Assembly (NCBI GenBank): GCA_019749805.1
Contig: JAIEPH010000088.1
Coordinates: forward strand, 1 to 50,104
Direction: 5' to 3'
Length of the DNA stretch: 50,104 bases
Origin: Mycobacteriaceae bacterium
Lineage (GTDB): Bacteria; Actinomycetota; Actinomycetes; Mycobacteriales; Mycobacteriaceae
Shown piece after piece: positions 1 to 7,846 of the stretch (its first letter is position 1; the number at the start of each line of letters is the position of its first letter). The notes beneath the pieces were generated by a model. That model was not told where the DNA came from. It saw nothing but the letters and a program-made list of their open reading frames with translations, and made no database searches. The translations under genes were made by a program, and so were the position numbers.

Positions 1-87
1 TGTTCCTTCGACTCCTTCGGCATACCTGCATCCTCGTTTCCAAGGTCAGGAGCCTCCGGGATTTCCAGGGCGATTCAGTCAGGAACA

Positions 88-114
88 CCTGATACTCCTT
101 CGCGGGGTATCAGG
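88..114. promoter_or_regulatory. Inverted repeat upstream of first gene
   Basis: CCTGATAC at 88-95 is repeated as GTATCAGG at 107-114, giving 8-bp arms around an 11-nt loop. It sits directly upstream of a TTGACA (120-125) and a TAGACT (134-139) that lies 8 bp before the ATG at 148. It may be an operator for the first operon or a terminator of a gene to the left. Confidence 0.4.
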
Positions 115-147
115 CAGACTTGACATCATCGGTTAGACTCCCCATCT

Positions 148-777
148 ATGGGATGGGAGTACTCGCTCGGCGATCGAGGCAGCGAATGGCACGAGGGATA
201 CATGGTCGCCGAGTTCGAAGATGGCTGCCGTGCGCTGGGAGTCAGTGGCACCGGAATCCCAGCCGGGCATCTTGCCGTGGACCAGTACGGCGACGGAACA
301 TTCGGCCAGGAAGCGGTGCGCCGACACGGCGGCGACGCGGCATTCCAGACCAGGCCCGCGGGCGACGTTATCGGCTGGCGTGTTGTGTGCAACTGCTACG
401 CCCCAGGGGATGTAATGCCCACGAAACACTGGGTTAGTCAACAGTTTTGGACGCGGGTGCCCTCTCCAGTGAGGCACGCTCCCAGCGCGTTTCGTATCTA
501 CGCAGCCGACGACGAGGTCCTCGATGTAATTGTCGGCGACGCCTCTACGGCCGGTCACGCCGTATGGTCGAGCGAACACATCAGTGACATCGACGCCGAA
601 GCTGAGATCAGAGCCGCACTCGCAGCTATTCGTGCCGGCGAACAACAATTGGATCGGGCCGTCCTGCAGGCACGCGCAAAACAGTTGTCCTGGGCCAAAA
701 TTGGTGCAGCAGCAGAGATGTCGGCCCAGTCCGCTCATGAACGATGGGCACAACGCGCGAAAGAGGCAGCAATATGA
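148..777 (+). CDS. Hypothetical protein with C-terminal HTH-like tail
   Basis: The product is a 209-residue soluble protein that I do not recognise. No signal peptide or membrane segment is visible. The last 45 residues (roughly 160-205, with LSWAKIGAAAEMSAQSAHERW) have the pattern of a helix-turn-helix that starts from a short Ala/Gln-rich helix, so DNA binding is possible. The ATG at 148 is preceded by a TAGACT box 8 bp away, and a TTGACA also lies upstream, so the transcript would have little or no leader. The stop codon overlaps the next gene as ATGA, so the first three genes look translationally coupled. Gene reality is supported by length and the coupled downstream start; function is unknown. 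Confidence 0.6.
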   Translation: MGWEYSLGDRGSEWHEGYMVAEFEDGCRALGVSGTGIPAGHLAVDQYGDGTFGQEAVRRHGGDAAFQTRPAGDVIGWRVVCNCYAPGDVMPTKHWVSQQFWTRVPSPVRHAPSAFRIYAADDEVLDVIVGDASTAGHAVWSSEHISDIDAEAEIRAALAAIRAGEQQLDRAVLQARAKQLSWAKIGAAAEMSAQSAHERWAQRAKEAAI

Positions 778-1115
778 GTGGCAGGGAACCGGCTGCCAGT
801 CGTATCACGACGTACCGGCTGCTTCAGGGGTTCAGAGGCAGCGTCGACGATCCCCCATTACGGCAGCGGCCGAGCGGGGAGCCTGAGTGGCACATGTACG
901 ACGAAAACGCCGTGCACCTCGCGAGCTTCAAAGGTGATAGCGCCGACGCCGTCAGAAGCGCCATGCGCGCGGTAATAGACCGGGGAGACTTCGGAACCGG
1001 CGACTGGTTCCTGGTCGGTTCCGGTGAGTACGAGTTTCGACTCAACAATGTCGGCATCTCCCTCCGGGCGGAAGCATTGCGTCGCCGCGAGGGAATGGAT
1101 CACGGTGGTGAATGA
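774..1115 (+). CDS. Small hypothetical protein, coupled operon gene
   Basis: This encodes 113 residues starting MSGREPAAS. The ATG at 774 was chosen because it overlaps the preceding TGA (ATGA) and has AAAGAGG about 10 bp upstream; a longer in-frame start at 744 would overlap the previous gene more. The middle (around residues 35-90, GEPEWHMYDENAVHLASF and GDWFLVGSGEYEFRLN) looks like a small alpha/beta domain. There is no signal peptide and no metal-binding motif. I do not recognise the family. Its neighbours, one HTH-tailed protein and one MerR-like protein, suggest a small regulatory operon. Confidence 0.6.
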   Translation: MSGREPAASRITTYRLLQGFRGSVDDPPLRQRPSGEPEWHMYDENAVHLASFKGDSADAVRSAMRAVIDRGDFGTGDWFLVGSGEYEFRLNNVGISLRAEALRRREGMDHGGE

Positions 1116-1596
1116 TCCCGAGCTGGCCAAGTTGTCGGAGGCCTCCGAGCTGTGCGGCGTCCCGACCGACATCCTCAAGATGATGGCCACCGACGGCCTA
1201 CTCCCCCAGGTCGTCCGGGGCAAAGCTGGTCACGTGTACTTTCCACGCAGCGCGATCCCGACGTGGTCTGAATGCGTCGGGCTGCTCAAGGACCAACGCG
1301 ACCGCCAACTTCGGCGCGCCGCCTCGGCTCTCCGTCGTCTGGACACTGAGCTGGAAGCGGTCCGCAACGACATCACCGAGGCCCGCGAATACCCACAACA
1401 GACCCTCGGCATCGATTTGATGAGCTTCGGCCACTGGCCCCACGACCGCGTGGCGTCGTCGCTACGGGGCCAACCGCTCATCGCCGGCGTCCTGGAGCAG
1501 TGCACCAGCGAGCGGATGGCGATCACGCGCTACCGCGACGCCTATCTGGACGCCCTCGCATCTGAGGGACGGCAGCCCCGAGAAGACGCACCTTGA
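1105..1596 (+). CDS. MerR/excisionase-like HTH protein with coiled coil
   Basis: About 163 residues from the tandem GTG codons at 1105/1108, which overlap the upstream stop codon (1113-1115) and follow GAGGGA at 1088-1093. An in-frame ATG at 1024 is unlikely because it lies deep inside the previous gene. Residues about 8-45 (ELAKLSEASELCGVPTDI, followed by a GLLP and an HVYFPRSAIP segment) match a winged HTH of the MerR/excisionase kind, where the recognition helix is followed by a Gly-rich wing. A charged helix at about 60-100 (RQLRRAASALRRLDTELE) is likely a coiled coil. The role is probably DNA binding on the plasmid; the target is unknown. Confidence 0.6.
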   Translation: MVNDPELAKLSEASELCGVPTDILKMMATDGLLPQVVRGKAGHVYFPRSAIPTWSECVGLLKDQRDRQLRRAASALRRLDTELEAVRNDITEAREYPQQTLGIDLMSFGHWPHDRVASSLRGQPLIAGVLEQCTSERMAITRYRDAYLDALASEGRQPREDAP

Positions 1597-1608
1597 CCGC
1601 CACCCGGC

Positions 1609-1887
1609 TCAGACCGGTGTCCGGCCCTCCCCCGCTACAGTTGCGATCAGGGAACCGTCAGGAGTGGGCGTGTAGCCGGTGGACGGCGAAAGAGGCAGTG
1701 GGACAACCACTCCCCCGACCTCGGCTGCATAGCGGGCGGCTTCGTCTTGTTCGTCATCGGAGTACACCCGCACCGCGGCCGGCTCGCCAGGCACGCGTAC
1801 CAACAACGTGAAATCAGCGACCGACAGCTCTCCCGTCCGCTTGCGGGGAGTCTGTCGGACGTGCTGGCCGCCACCGTCATCACTCAT
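1609..1887 (-). CDS. Small hypothetical protein
   Basis: A 92-residue product beginning MSDDGGGQHVRQ. The ATG at 1887 is preferred over the in-frame 1995 start because the extra N-terminal 36 residues are of low complexity. The core (about residues 20-60, ELSVADFTLLVRVPGEPAAV then RVYSDDEQDEAARYA) reads as a beta strand plus a helix containing an Asp/Glu cluster, reminiscent of small plasmid-borne proteins. It converges with the upstream operon (12 bp between stops). No family is recognised. Confidence 0.5.
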   Translation of the reverse strand: MSDDGGGQHVRQTPRKRTGELSVADFTLLVRVPGEPAAVRVYSDDEQDEAARYAAEVGGVVVPLPLSPSTGYTPTPDGSLIATVAGEGRTPV

Positions 1888-2012
1888 GGGCCCATTATCG
1901 GCGCAGGAACCGGCCGGCCCGGTCCCGCCGGTGACTGAGTCCGGGCCCGAGATGTCTGCGCCGGCCCACGGAGATTGGCTGCGCGTCGCGAACACCGTTG
2001 CAGCACTGGGCG

Positions 2013-2032
2013 AGTTGCACTACACTGCAACT
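2013..2032. promoter_or_regulatory. Probable operator overlapping promoter of XRE gene
   Basis: AGTTGCA (2013-2019) and TGCAACT (2026-2032) form a perfect 7-bp-arm inverted repeat. A TACACT -10-like box (2021-2026) lies inside it, 48 bp before the XRE start codon. This placement suggests autorepression by the XRE protein. Confidence 0.5.
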
Positions 2033-2073
2033 AGAACTGATCTGCGTACCGACTACTTGGCGAAGGGCAGACG

Positions 2074-2406
2074 ATGACGGACGCACTAATCCGGCAGGCG
2101 ATCAAGGTGCTCAAGGATGTACGCACAGACCGCGGTTTGACGATCGCGCAAGTAGCCGAGGCGATCGGCGTGGACAAAAGCGTGATCAGCCGGTTCGAGA
2201 ACGAGACGGTCGATCCCCACATCTCGACACTGCTGCGATATGCGAATGCGGTGGGCGCCGACATAAGCATATCTATCCAACCAAGGGCGACGACCGAATG
2301 GGACAAGCGGATCTTGCGCGACGTCGATCGTCGGCTGCGCACCAAGCATCCGCAGGGTCTAATTCTCGACGGCCCGAAGGCCGACCAGCAAGCGGCCCGG
2401 AAATAG
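2074..2406 (+). CDS. XRE-family HTH regulator
   Basis: A 110-residue protein with a canonical Cro/C1-type HTH at about residues 14-65: LKDVRTDRGLTIAQVAEAIG is helix 1-2, VDKSVISRFENETVDPHIST is the recognition helix and following helix. The remaining 45 residues form a basic helical tail. It stands alone between two convergent or unrelated genes and is preceded by an inverted repeat covering the likely -10, so self-regulation is probable. The SD-like AAGGGCAG lies just before the ATG. Antitoxins of HigA type have this size, but no partner toxin is visible next to it. Confidence 0.8.
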   Translation: MTDALIRQAIKVLKDVRTDRGLTIAQVAEAIGVDKSVISRFENETVDPHISTLLRYANAVGADISISIQPRATTEWDKRILRDVDRRLRTKHPQGLILDGPKADQQAARK

Positions 2407-2677
2407 AAACGGAAGAGCACCACCGAATTCTGCCGACTCATTACCCCCGGTGTAGCCCACTCGACATCCTCCAGACTCATGGACACCCGCCGGGGCCCTA
2501 CTCCCCCAGTTCCGCGGCCGATCTGGCGAGAGCCTGGCACCTGACCGCGAGCTTGGGCCCGCGCCCGCGCTTGAAGGCGGCGTCTGAAATTTCGTGCCCG
2601 GGCTGGCAGTAGCCGCGGCTTAGGGTGATAGCAAGCGAAGTGGTTAGACGATCGCTGCGTGTGCCCGGAGGGACAGC

Positions 2678-3712
2678 ATGGACGACGGCTACGGGGCGGC
2701 CCGGAAGATGGTGGTGCGCGACGCTACCTCGGGACCAGAGGAACTTCAGCTGGCCACCCCGGTACAGGCAGTGACGCTGGGTAACTTGGCCAGCGGAGAG
2801 GGCGGTCCTGCGGTCTGGTGCGCACAACTCGAGCAGCCCATCAAACACCGTATTGGCCAGCCCGCCGATCCCTACCGTTATCAGGCCGACTACCTCGATC
2901 GCGACGAGCTCGGACCGTTCTTCTGGGTGTACTTCGTCGCCGTGAAGCCGCACGATGGTGCGACCGTCACCGCGCAGGAGCACAGCGCCGTGGCCGAACT
3001 GGCGTATGTGGTCGACCCAAGTCTGGGATACGACACCGTCCTCGACTCAACCAAGGTGGATTGGGTGGGCACGGTAACTGTCGATTTCGCCGCCGAGGAG
3101 CCACAGACCGGGCCACAACTGCCGCCGCAGGCGCAGCCGGCGCTACCACCCAGGCCAGAGCTCCCGCCGCTAGATCGGACACATACTCGCACGCCGTCAC
3201 CTGTTGAGCGGCTAGGTGTCGATGGCACGGAAGTCTCCACTGAGCGCTTCAGGCACGCACTCGACGGTGCGATCGCCACCATAGCTGACCTCACAGGAAT
3301 GTCACCCAACGACCTTCCCCACCCACAAGAAGTCAAGGCGCACAAGCACTCACGCGCGCGCCGCCGAGACACCGGGGCGGCGCTCTACAGCTTCAAGGAC
3401 ACGGAGTTGCGGTATAGCACGACCGATCCGATTCGCGGCGCGGTGTGGCTGTCGACGACCAATCCCGAGGAAGCGCTGTACTGGATGGTCGACGATGTTG
3501 CCCGCTTAGCGGCATTCGCCTGGGCACAACGCTGCCCCGCATCTCGGGTGATGAGCCGCGCCCAAGTCCAGTGGATGCTCGCGGTACCAATGTGGCAGAC
3601 GCTCGTTGCTGCCCTGAATTCGCAATGGGCGACTGACACCCGTACACGCATCTCAACGCTGCGCCAACACGCTAGACACAACGGTTCCTCACAATCAGCC
3701 GAGGGCACTTAG
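2678..3712 (+). CDS. Hypothetical two-domain protein
   Basis: A 344-residue cytoplasmic protein. An N-terminal domain (about 1-145) is rich in aromatic and acidic residues (DELGPFFWVYFVAV; YVVDPSLGYDTVLD), then a Pro/Gln-rich linker follows (about 146-175, PQLPPQAQPALPPRPELPP), then a basic C-terminal domain with a conserved-looking ELRYSTTDPIRGAVWLST segment and an aromatic helix (YWMVDDVARLAAFAWA). The C-terminal part is faintly reminiscent of immunity-protein folds but I cannot assign it. No signal peptide. The likely start is ATG 2678 with GGAGGG at 2659-2664. It is monocistronic, so no function follows from context. Confidence 0.6.
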   Translation: MDDGYGAARKMVVRDATSGPEELQLATPVQAVTLGNLASGEGGPAVWCAQLEQPIKHRIGQPADPYRYQADYLDRDELGPFFWVYFVAVKPHDGATVTAQEHSAVAELAYVVDPSLGYDTVLDSTKVDWVGTVTVDFAAEEPQTGPQLPPQAQPALPPRPELPPLDRTHTRTPSPVERLGVDGTEVSTERFRHALDGAIATIADLTGMSPNDLPHPQEVKAHKHSRARRRDTGAALYSFKDTELRYSTTDPIRGAVWLSTTNPEEALYWMVDDVARLAAFAWAQRCPASRVMSRAQVQWMLAVPMWQTLVAALNSQWATDTRTRISTLRQHARHNGSSQSAEGT

Positions 3713-3767
3713 CGGTCCAATGTGCGCGGGACCCCCGCGTCGCAATCCCCTACTCCCCTGGCCCCGC

Positions 3768-4067
3768 TTAATGCCGTATTGGTCGCCCATCGAAGGCCAC
3801 AAAGGTACAGTCCCCGCGCGGGAGCGGATCGTAGACGGTTTCCCAGCACAGCCGGCACGTGTACGACCGGTGCGGCCCCAGATCGCTGTCGCTGCAGCTG
3901 GCGCATTGCTGGGTTCCGACCAGCACGCGTCCCGGCCCCCGAAGCGGGTGCCCCTGCGGGCACGCCGGCGGAGGACCCGGTTCTTCGTAGCCTCGCCGCG
4001 TGCGTTTGAGGGCGGTCACGGCACGCGATCCTAGCGCGACAATCGAACATATGTTCCCATGTCTCAC
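3768..4067 (-). CDS. Zinc-ribbon protein
   Basis: A 99-residue protein with two CxxC-type pairs and extra Cys/His: CPQGHPL at about 36-42, CASC at about 56-59, CRLC at about 72-75, and a final histidine. The arrangement, with two Cys pairs separated by about 15 residues, fits a double zinc-knuckle or rubredoxin-like ribbon. The protein has no other domain. The first 30 residues are basic and the start may be further in. Similar small plasmid zinc ribbons bind nucleic acid or act as adapters, but no specific role can be stated. Confidence 0.55.
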   Translation of the reverse strand: MRHGNICSIVALGSRAVTALKRTRRGYEEPGPPPACPQGHPLRGPGRVLVGTQQCASCSDSDLGPHRSYTCRLCWETVYDPLPRGDCTFVAFDGRPIRH

Positions 4068-4173
4068 TATGGCGCGGCCTGCCGAAAAAGGAAAGTTGAT
4101 CAGCGGCCTAATGGGCTGGACACCACACCGACGATTCGGTGCATGCGCACAGAGTCTCCGTCCGTGACGGGGG

Positions 4174-5589
4174 TTATCCAGTGAGCTCGTCGGCGGCCGC
4201 GAGGATCTTGCCGACTATCTCGTGGTGGACCTGGTGGTGGCGTCCGATCGTGCTTGGCCGCGTCCCTGCCGCATGGTCGGCCAAGATGGTGGCGACCACC
4301 GCGGGATGCTCCTCCTCCGGCCACCGTCTCATGCGTCCTTTTGTCAGTCCGTCACCGACGATCGTCTCCGCGACTGGCAGCCACTCCTCGATCGCTGCTT
4401 GATCAACTCTGCGGCGCGTAGCTGTGCGCCGCAGAGCGTTGTCGGCGTCGTCGCTGTGCGCGCTCGATTGTGCGCGCACGTGCGTACGCACTTGGTCGTT
4501 GCCGTTGTGCGGCGCCGCGGAGTTGGGGACGGCCGTCAGTGTGCGCGCTGCGCGGGGCGCGGGTGCGGGTGCGGGTGCGGGCAGGGTCGCGTGCGCGGCC
4601 TGCAGTTGTGCGCCGCGCACCACCGTTGATTCGTTGACCTGTGTGCGGCCGCCACCATTTGATGCGGCCTGTGCGGATGTGCGCGGCGCCCGCCTGTCTT
4701 CCGCGCGCGGTGGATGGTCGTGCGTCGCGCGGTCTGTATCGGGGGCCGGCCGTTTTCCGGCGGCAACGTCATCTTCCGCGCGTTGCCAGGGCGACGGCGG
4801 AATCATCGTGGACAGCGTGTGGGCGTGGCGGACGACCGCCAGCCGAGCAAGCGTGCGATCCCTCATAGCGGGATCATCGGCGACGCCGGCGGCCAGCAGT
4901 GCGCGCTCCAGGCGGGCCTGCCGCGACCACGGCCACCGCAGCGGCCGTGACAGCGCGGCCGCCTTGTATGCCTTGCGATCACGGGTGCGCTGGGCGGCAT
5001 CGCGGCCATCATCGGCCAGGCCGAGCCGCGACAGGCACCGCTCACGCAGCTCGAGGCCGATACGGGCGATGGTGCTGCTGGCATGTTGGTGGCGGGCGCG
5101 CAGTTCGAGGCCGAGCCCCAGGTGCAGCATTATCGTTCCCAGCACGGGGCCGAGCAGGATCCGTCCGATGGCCTCCTCCGGGGTGGACATGGCCCATGCC
5201 ATGTAGCTCATAGCGATGACCATGGCCCACACCATGACGCGAAACGATCCTGGTCGGCCGTGTCGGTGGACGTTTACCGCCATGCCGGCCCCGCACACCA
5301 CCAGCGCTAGCTCGGCGACGGCGAACATTAAGTACCGTTCGCCGTGCGTGGTGGGGATGTGCAGCACTTGGTCGAAGAACCGCCACGAAGTGTTGGTCGA
5401 CACCGGAAGTGACGCTGCCGCTGCGGCGTAGCACGCGAACGCTACCCAGGGTGCGCGGGCTTCCCGTTCCGGCGCGATGTCGCGCTCTCTCCGCTGTGCG
5501 GGGGGGGACGTGTCCCTGTCCACAGCAGGGACTGTAGGGACGCGCGGATCTTCCAGGGTTTGTCCGGACGGAGCGGGCGTCGTGGTCAT
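4174..5589 (-). CDS. Spd/DUF2637-like membrane protein with HTH-like tail
   Basis: A 471-residue protein. The N-terminus (1-45) is Pro/Arg-rich; four predicted membrane helices follow at about 48-65 (WVAFACYAAAAAS), 85-105 (YLMFAVAELALVV), 115-135 (VMVWAMVIAMSYMAWAM) and 142-162. The cytoplasmic half has a basic RxxRxxxR-rich region, a low-complexity linker, and a conserved C-terminal domain (about 395-471, IEEWLPVAETIVGDGLTKGR then a HPAVVATILADHA and STIGRHHQVHHEIVGK) that reads as a helix-turn-helix. In actinobacterial plasmids, four-TM proteins of this sort are annotated as Spd or DUF2637 proteins connected with plasmid spread. SD GAAGGGA precedes the ATG. The family name is from memory. 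Confidence 0.65.
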   Translation of the reverse strand: MTTTPAPSGQTLEDPRVPTVPAVDRDTSPPAQRRERDIAPEREARAPWVAFACYAAAAASLPVSTNTSWRFFDQVLHIPTTHGERYLMFAVAELALVVCGAGMAVNVHRHGRPGSFRVMVWAMVIAMSYMAWAMSTPEEAIGRILLGPVLGTIMLHLGLGLELRARHQHASSTIARIGLELRERCLSRLGLADDGRDAAQRTRDRKAYKAAALSRPLRWPWSRQARLERALLAAGVADDPAMRDRTLARLAVVRHAHTLSTMIPPSPWQRAEDDVAAGKRPAPDTDRATHDHPPRAEDRRAPRTSAQAASNGGGRTQVNESTVVRGAQLQAAHATLPAPAPAPAPRAARTLTAVPNSAAPHNGNDQVRTHVRAQSSAHSDDADNALRRTATRRRVDQAAIEEWLPVAETIVGDGLTKGRMRRWPEEEHPAVVATILADHAAGTRPSTIGRHHQVHHEIVGKILAAADELTG

Positions 5590-6170
5590 GGATTCCCTTC
5601 AGAGCGGGGTACCTGATCTCTGCGTGTTGGCTCTCGAAAGCTATTGGGGGTCACGGTTCAATCGGCCAGGTTTCAAGCCTATTCGGGGCCGAGGTGTGCT
5701 CCCTGCAGAATTTTGGCCGCGCCCGCGCACCGACGCGCCAGCTCTCAATCGGTGGCGCGGACCGCGCGGGAGGTTGGGGTGTTAGTCAATGCCGGCGGGG
5801 ATGGTGTGACCTAGCGCCGCTCCCGGGAGTGTGCCGCGCCGAGTTGGTAATTCGGGGAATGGTCGGTCGCGGGGGCGTGTCGATTAAGTGAACGCCGCGA
5901 TGGTGGTGAGGAATCGGGCCCGGCGAAAGGGGCTGCGGGCTAAACCAGTTCAGTTCGTGGCATGTGGGAGAGGCGCGCCTGAATCGTAACAGGGCCAAGG
6001 GATTTCATGCGCGTGTGCCGACTTCGATGTTTCCGGATTCTCTCCGCCAGCAGCAGGGGAACATGAGGGCGTGTTCCCCGCCACTTTGCGTCGAGAAACA
6101 GGGGTCAACGGGGAAGCGGCGTAGCTCGAGAGTTGTCGGCGCCGCGCCTGCCGGCCCCGGCCGCCGCCGG
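5590..6170. other. Gene-poor stretch with a strong inverted repeat
   Basis: I see no convincing gene here. It holds the promoter region of the leftward membrane-protein gene, a GC-rich block at about 5700-5780, and one clear inverted repeat at 6056-6079. A transfer origin could sit in a stretch like this, but no nick-site motif is recognised. Confidence 0.4.
6056..6079. terminator. Hairpin downstream of RHH-like gene
   Basis: GGGGAACA (6056-6063) and TGTTCCCC (6072-6079) form a perfect 8-bp stem with an 8-nt loop, about 90 bp downstream of the stop of the leftward gene at 6171. It is most simply a factor-assisted terminator; no T-run follows. Confidence 0.35.
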
Positions 6171-6365
6171 CTATGCCACGCGCGCGGCTTTGGTGAAGAT
6201 GTGCGGGTACTTCTCGACCAGGGCATCGAACGCGAGTTCTGCCATATCGGCGTCCTGCTCTTCGGCGAACTCTTTGAAGTCGGAATGCTCTTCAGGCAGC
6301 AGCCGGAGGCCGAGCATCTTCGTTCGCTGCCTCGTCTCAGAGTGCGGCTTCTGTGAAACGCCCAC
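6171..6365 (-). CDS. Small RHH-like protein
   Basis: A 64-residue protein from a GTG at 6365 with AAAGGGA 7 bp upstream. A short basic N-terminus is followed by a beta strand (KMLGLRLLPEE) and two helices (HSDFKEFAEEQDADMAELAF; DALVEKYPHIF), the layout of a ribbon-helix-helix repressor or relaxosome accessory protein. A TACACT box lies about 45 bp upstream. It is divergent from the MerR-like gene at 6531. RHH identity is inferred from secondary structure pattern only. Confidence 0.5.
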   Translation of the reverse strand: MGVSQKPHSETRQRTKMLGLRLLPEEHSDFKEFAEEQDADMAELAFDALVEKYPHIFTKAARVA

Positions 6366-6530
6366 TGGCTGTCCCTTTCGCCCGGTGCTGGCAACGTGTG
6401 CGGATGCTCATAGTGTACAAAATGCTGCTCGTTTTGCCTATTGTGTGGGTCAACCGTGTCGCGGTCCGGCGGTAACCTGAAGGCGGCGATTTGAGCATTT
6501 TGGTCATCATGTAGGCCTCGGGAGTGGATT

Positions 6531-7046
6531 GTGGCTGCTGTGAGCGGGTGGAAGTATCCGCCGGCAGGCGTGCCGGTCGAAGCGGATCCGGACCGCAAGC
6601 ACATCCCGCTGAGCGCGGCCGCCGAGCGCGTCGGTGCTGACCGGCGCACACTGCTGGCTGCCATCAAGCGGGGCGACGTTTCGGGTTGGGCAAGACCTGG
6701 GCCCGGCCATTTGCGGTGGTATGTCTACGAGGACTCGCTGCCGTCGGCGCGAGACGACGACACCGTTGGCCGGCTCAACAGGCTGGAGGCCGACAATGAG
6801 CGGCTGCGGGCACAGATTGCAGACCTACAGGCACCACGCCCCGAGGCTGCGGGTTCAGACAGCACGGAAGCCCTGGTCGCGGATTTGCGTGCTCGCCTGG
6901 TGAGGTCAGAGGAGGCGAATCTGCTTCTGCTCGCGGCGCATGCCGACCTTGCCGCGGCCGCGGACAAGTACCGCCAGGCGTTGGCGCAATACATGACGCC
7001 TGGTCACATCGGAGAACTGACTGAGGGGCCGTTAGCAGGCCGGTGA
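6531..7046 (+). CDS. HTH_17/MerR-like DNA-binding protein with coiled coil
   Basis: A 171-residue protein from a GTG start. Residues about 25-65 (IPLSAAAERVGADRRTLLAA, then a GHLRWYVYEDSL wing) form a typical excisionase-like winged HTH. A long leucine/charged heptad segment follows (about 80-165: RLNRLEADNERLRAQIADLQ; RARLVRSEEANLLLLAAHAD), a strong coiled coil for dimerisation. GGGAG lies just upstream of the start. The architecture (wHTH plus coiled coil) resembles plasmid segregation or copy-number accessory proteins, which fits its position next to the par locus, but it could be an ordinary regulator. Confidence 0.65.
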   Translation: MAAVSGWKYPPAGVPVEADPDRKHIPLSAAAERVGADRRTLLAAIKRGDVSGWARPGPGHLRWYVYEDSLPSARDDDTVGRLNRLEADNERLRAQIADLQAPRPEAAGSDSTEALVADLRARLVRSEEANLLLLAAHADLAAAADKYRQALAQYMTPGHIGELTEGPLAGR

Positions 7047-7127
7047 GTCCCGCGGGGACCCTGCTGGCCCCCACTCCCCCACCCGGTGAACCTCCTCCGG
7101 GCCGGCGTGTTCGTCAGTCCGGGCTTG

Positions 7128-7703
7128 TCAGGAATCCCGGCGACCCGGCAGGAAGGCATTGAGAGCAGGGGCGATCCACGTGCTGCGTGTATCAAAGCCC
7201 AGCTCTGCCCCAATGCGGTCGATGACCTGCTCTTGCTCGGCTGTTGGGCTGAAGCTGATCTGCACGCTGCCGCCTCCGAGGAAGCGGATTGCGCTCGGGT
7301 CTGCCGGGAACAGCGGATTGACCGGGGCAGTGCTGACCGTGGAATGTTTGATGATTTCCGGCAGTTCACTGTGCTTCGCGCTGATGGACTCAAGGACAAC
7401 CTGCAGGTTGGTCGCCTTGTGCTTGTGCCGGTAGGCCTCGAATCTGGCGTTGACGCCTGGGCTTACGTACACCGCAGTGACCGGTTTGGTTCGGGTGCGC
7501 GGCCGGCCTGGGCGGCGGCTGCCACGCCCCGTGGCGGGTGCGTCAGGCACCGGCCCAGCGGCTCTGATGGGCGTTGGAACGGCACCTTGTTCTGCCTGCG
7601 GATCACCGTGTGTGTGGCGGGAGCGGGGCGCCGACGGTGCGCTCTCCCCCACCAGGTCAGCCTCGCCCACGAAGGCCTGATGCGGCCCGCCGGGCTTGTC
7701 CAC
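7128..7703 (-). CDS. Third gene of par operon, unknown
   Basis: A 191-residue protein from a GTG at 7703 with GAGAG 7 bp upstream. It lies downstream of parA and parB on the same strand with only a parS-like palindrome between them. The first 65 residues are low complexity; a basic segment (about 60-72, RRPGRPRTRTKP, AT-hook-like RPGRPRT) precedes an alpha/beta region (about 73-190: AVYVSPGVNARFEAYRHKHK and QISFSPTAEQEQVIDRIGAE). The family is not recognised. The AT-hook-like motif and the operon context suggest a DNA-binding accessory partition protein. Confidence 0.6.
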   Translation of the reverse strand: MDKPGGPHQAFVGEADLVGESAPSAPRSRHTHGDPQAEQGAVPTPIRAAGPVPDAPATGRGSRRPGRPRTRTKPVTAVYVSPGVNARFEAYRHKHKATNLQVVLESISAKHSELPEIIKHSTVSTAPVNPLFPADPSAIRFLGGGSVQISFSPTAEQEQVIDRIGAELGFDTRSTWIAPALNAFLPGRRDS

Positions 7704-7810
7704 GCAAGTGCTCTCGTCGCCGTCAGCGTGAGGGCTGCGCCGAAAGCGGTTGATGCCCAGACGAATTCAGCACATCTGAAACTGCGTGGGCTTCCGATTT
7801 GATGTCACAG

Positions 7811-7838
7811 GGGCCAGTTTTCCGCGGAAAACTGGCCC
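7811..7838. repeat. parS-like centromere site, copy 1 (28-bp palindrome)
   Basis: The 20-bp palindrome CAGTTTTCCGCGGAAAACTG occupies 7815-7834; here its arms extend by four more paired bases each side to 28 bp. It lies immediately downstream of parB. The same 20 bp recurs exactly at 9580 and 9700, which marks it as the ParB-binding site. As RNA it could also act as a terminator. Confidence 0.8.
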
Positions 7839-7846
7839 TGTCCACG

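Noticed and set aside
5590..6170. Transfer origin (oriT)
   Set aside because: Only a single 8-bp-arm inverted repeat was found, with no nick motif or adjacent relaxase, so no oriT is claimed.
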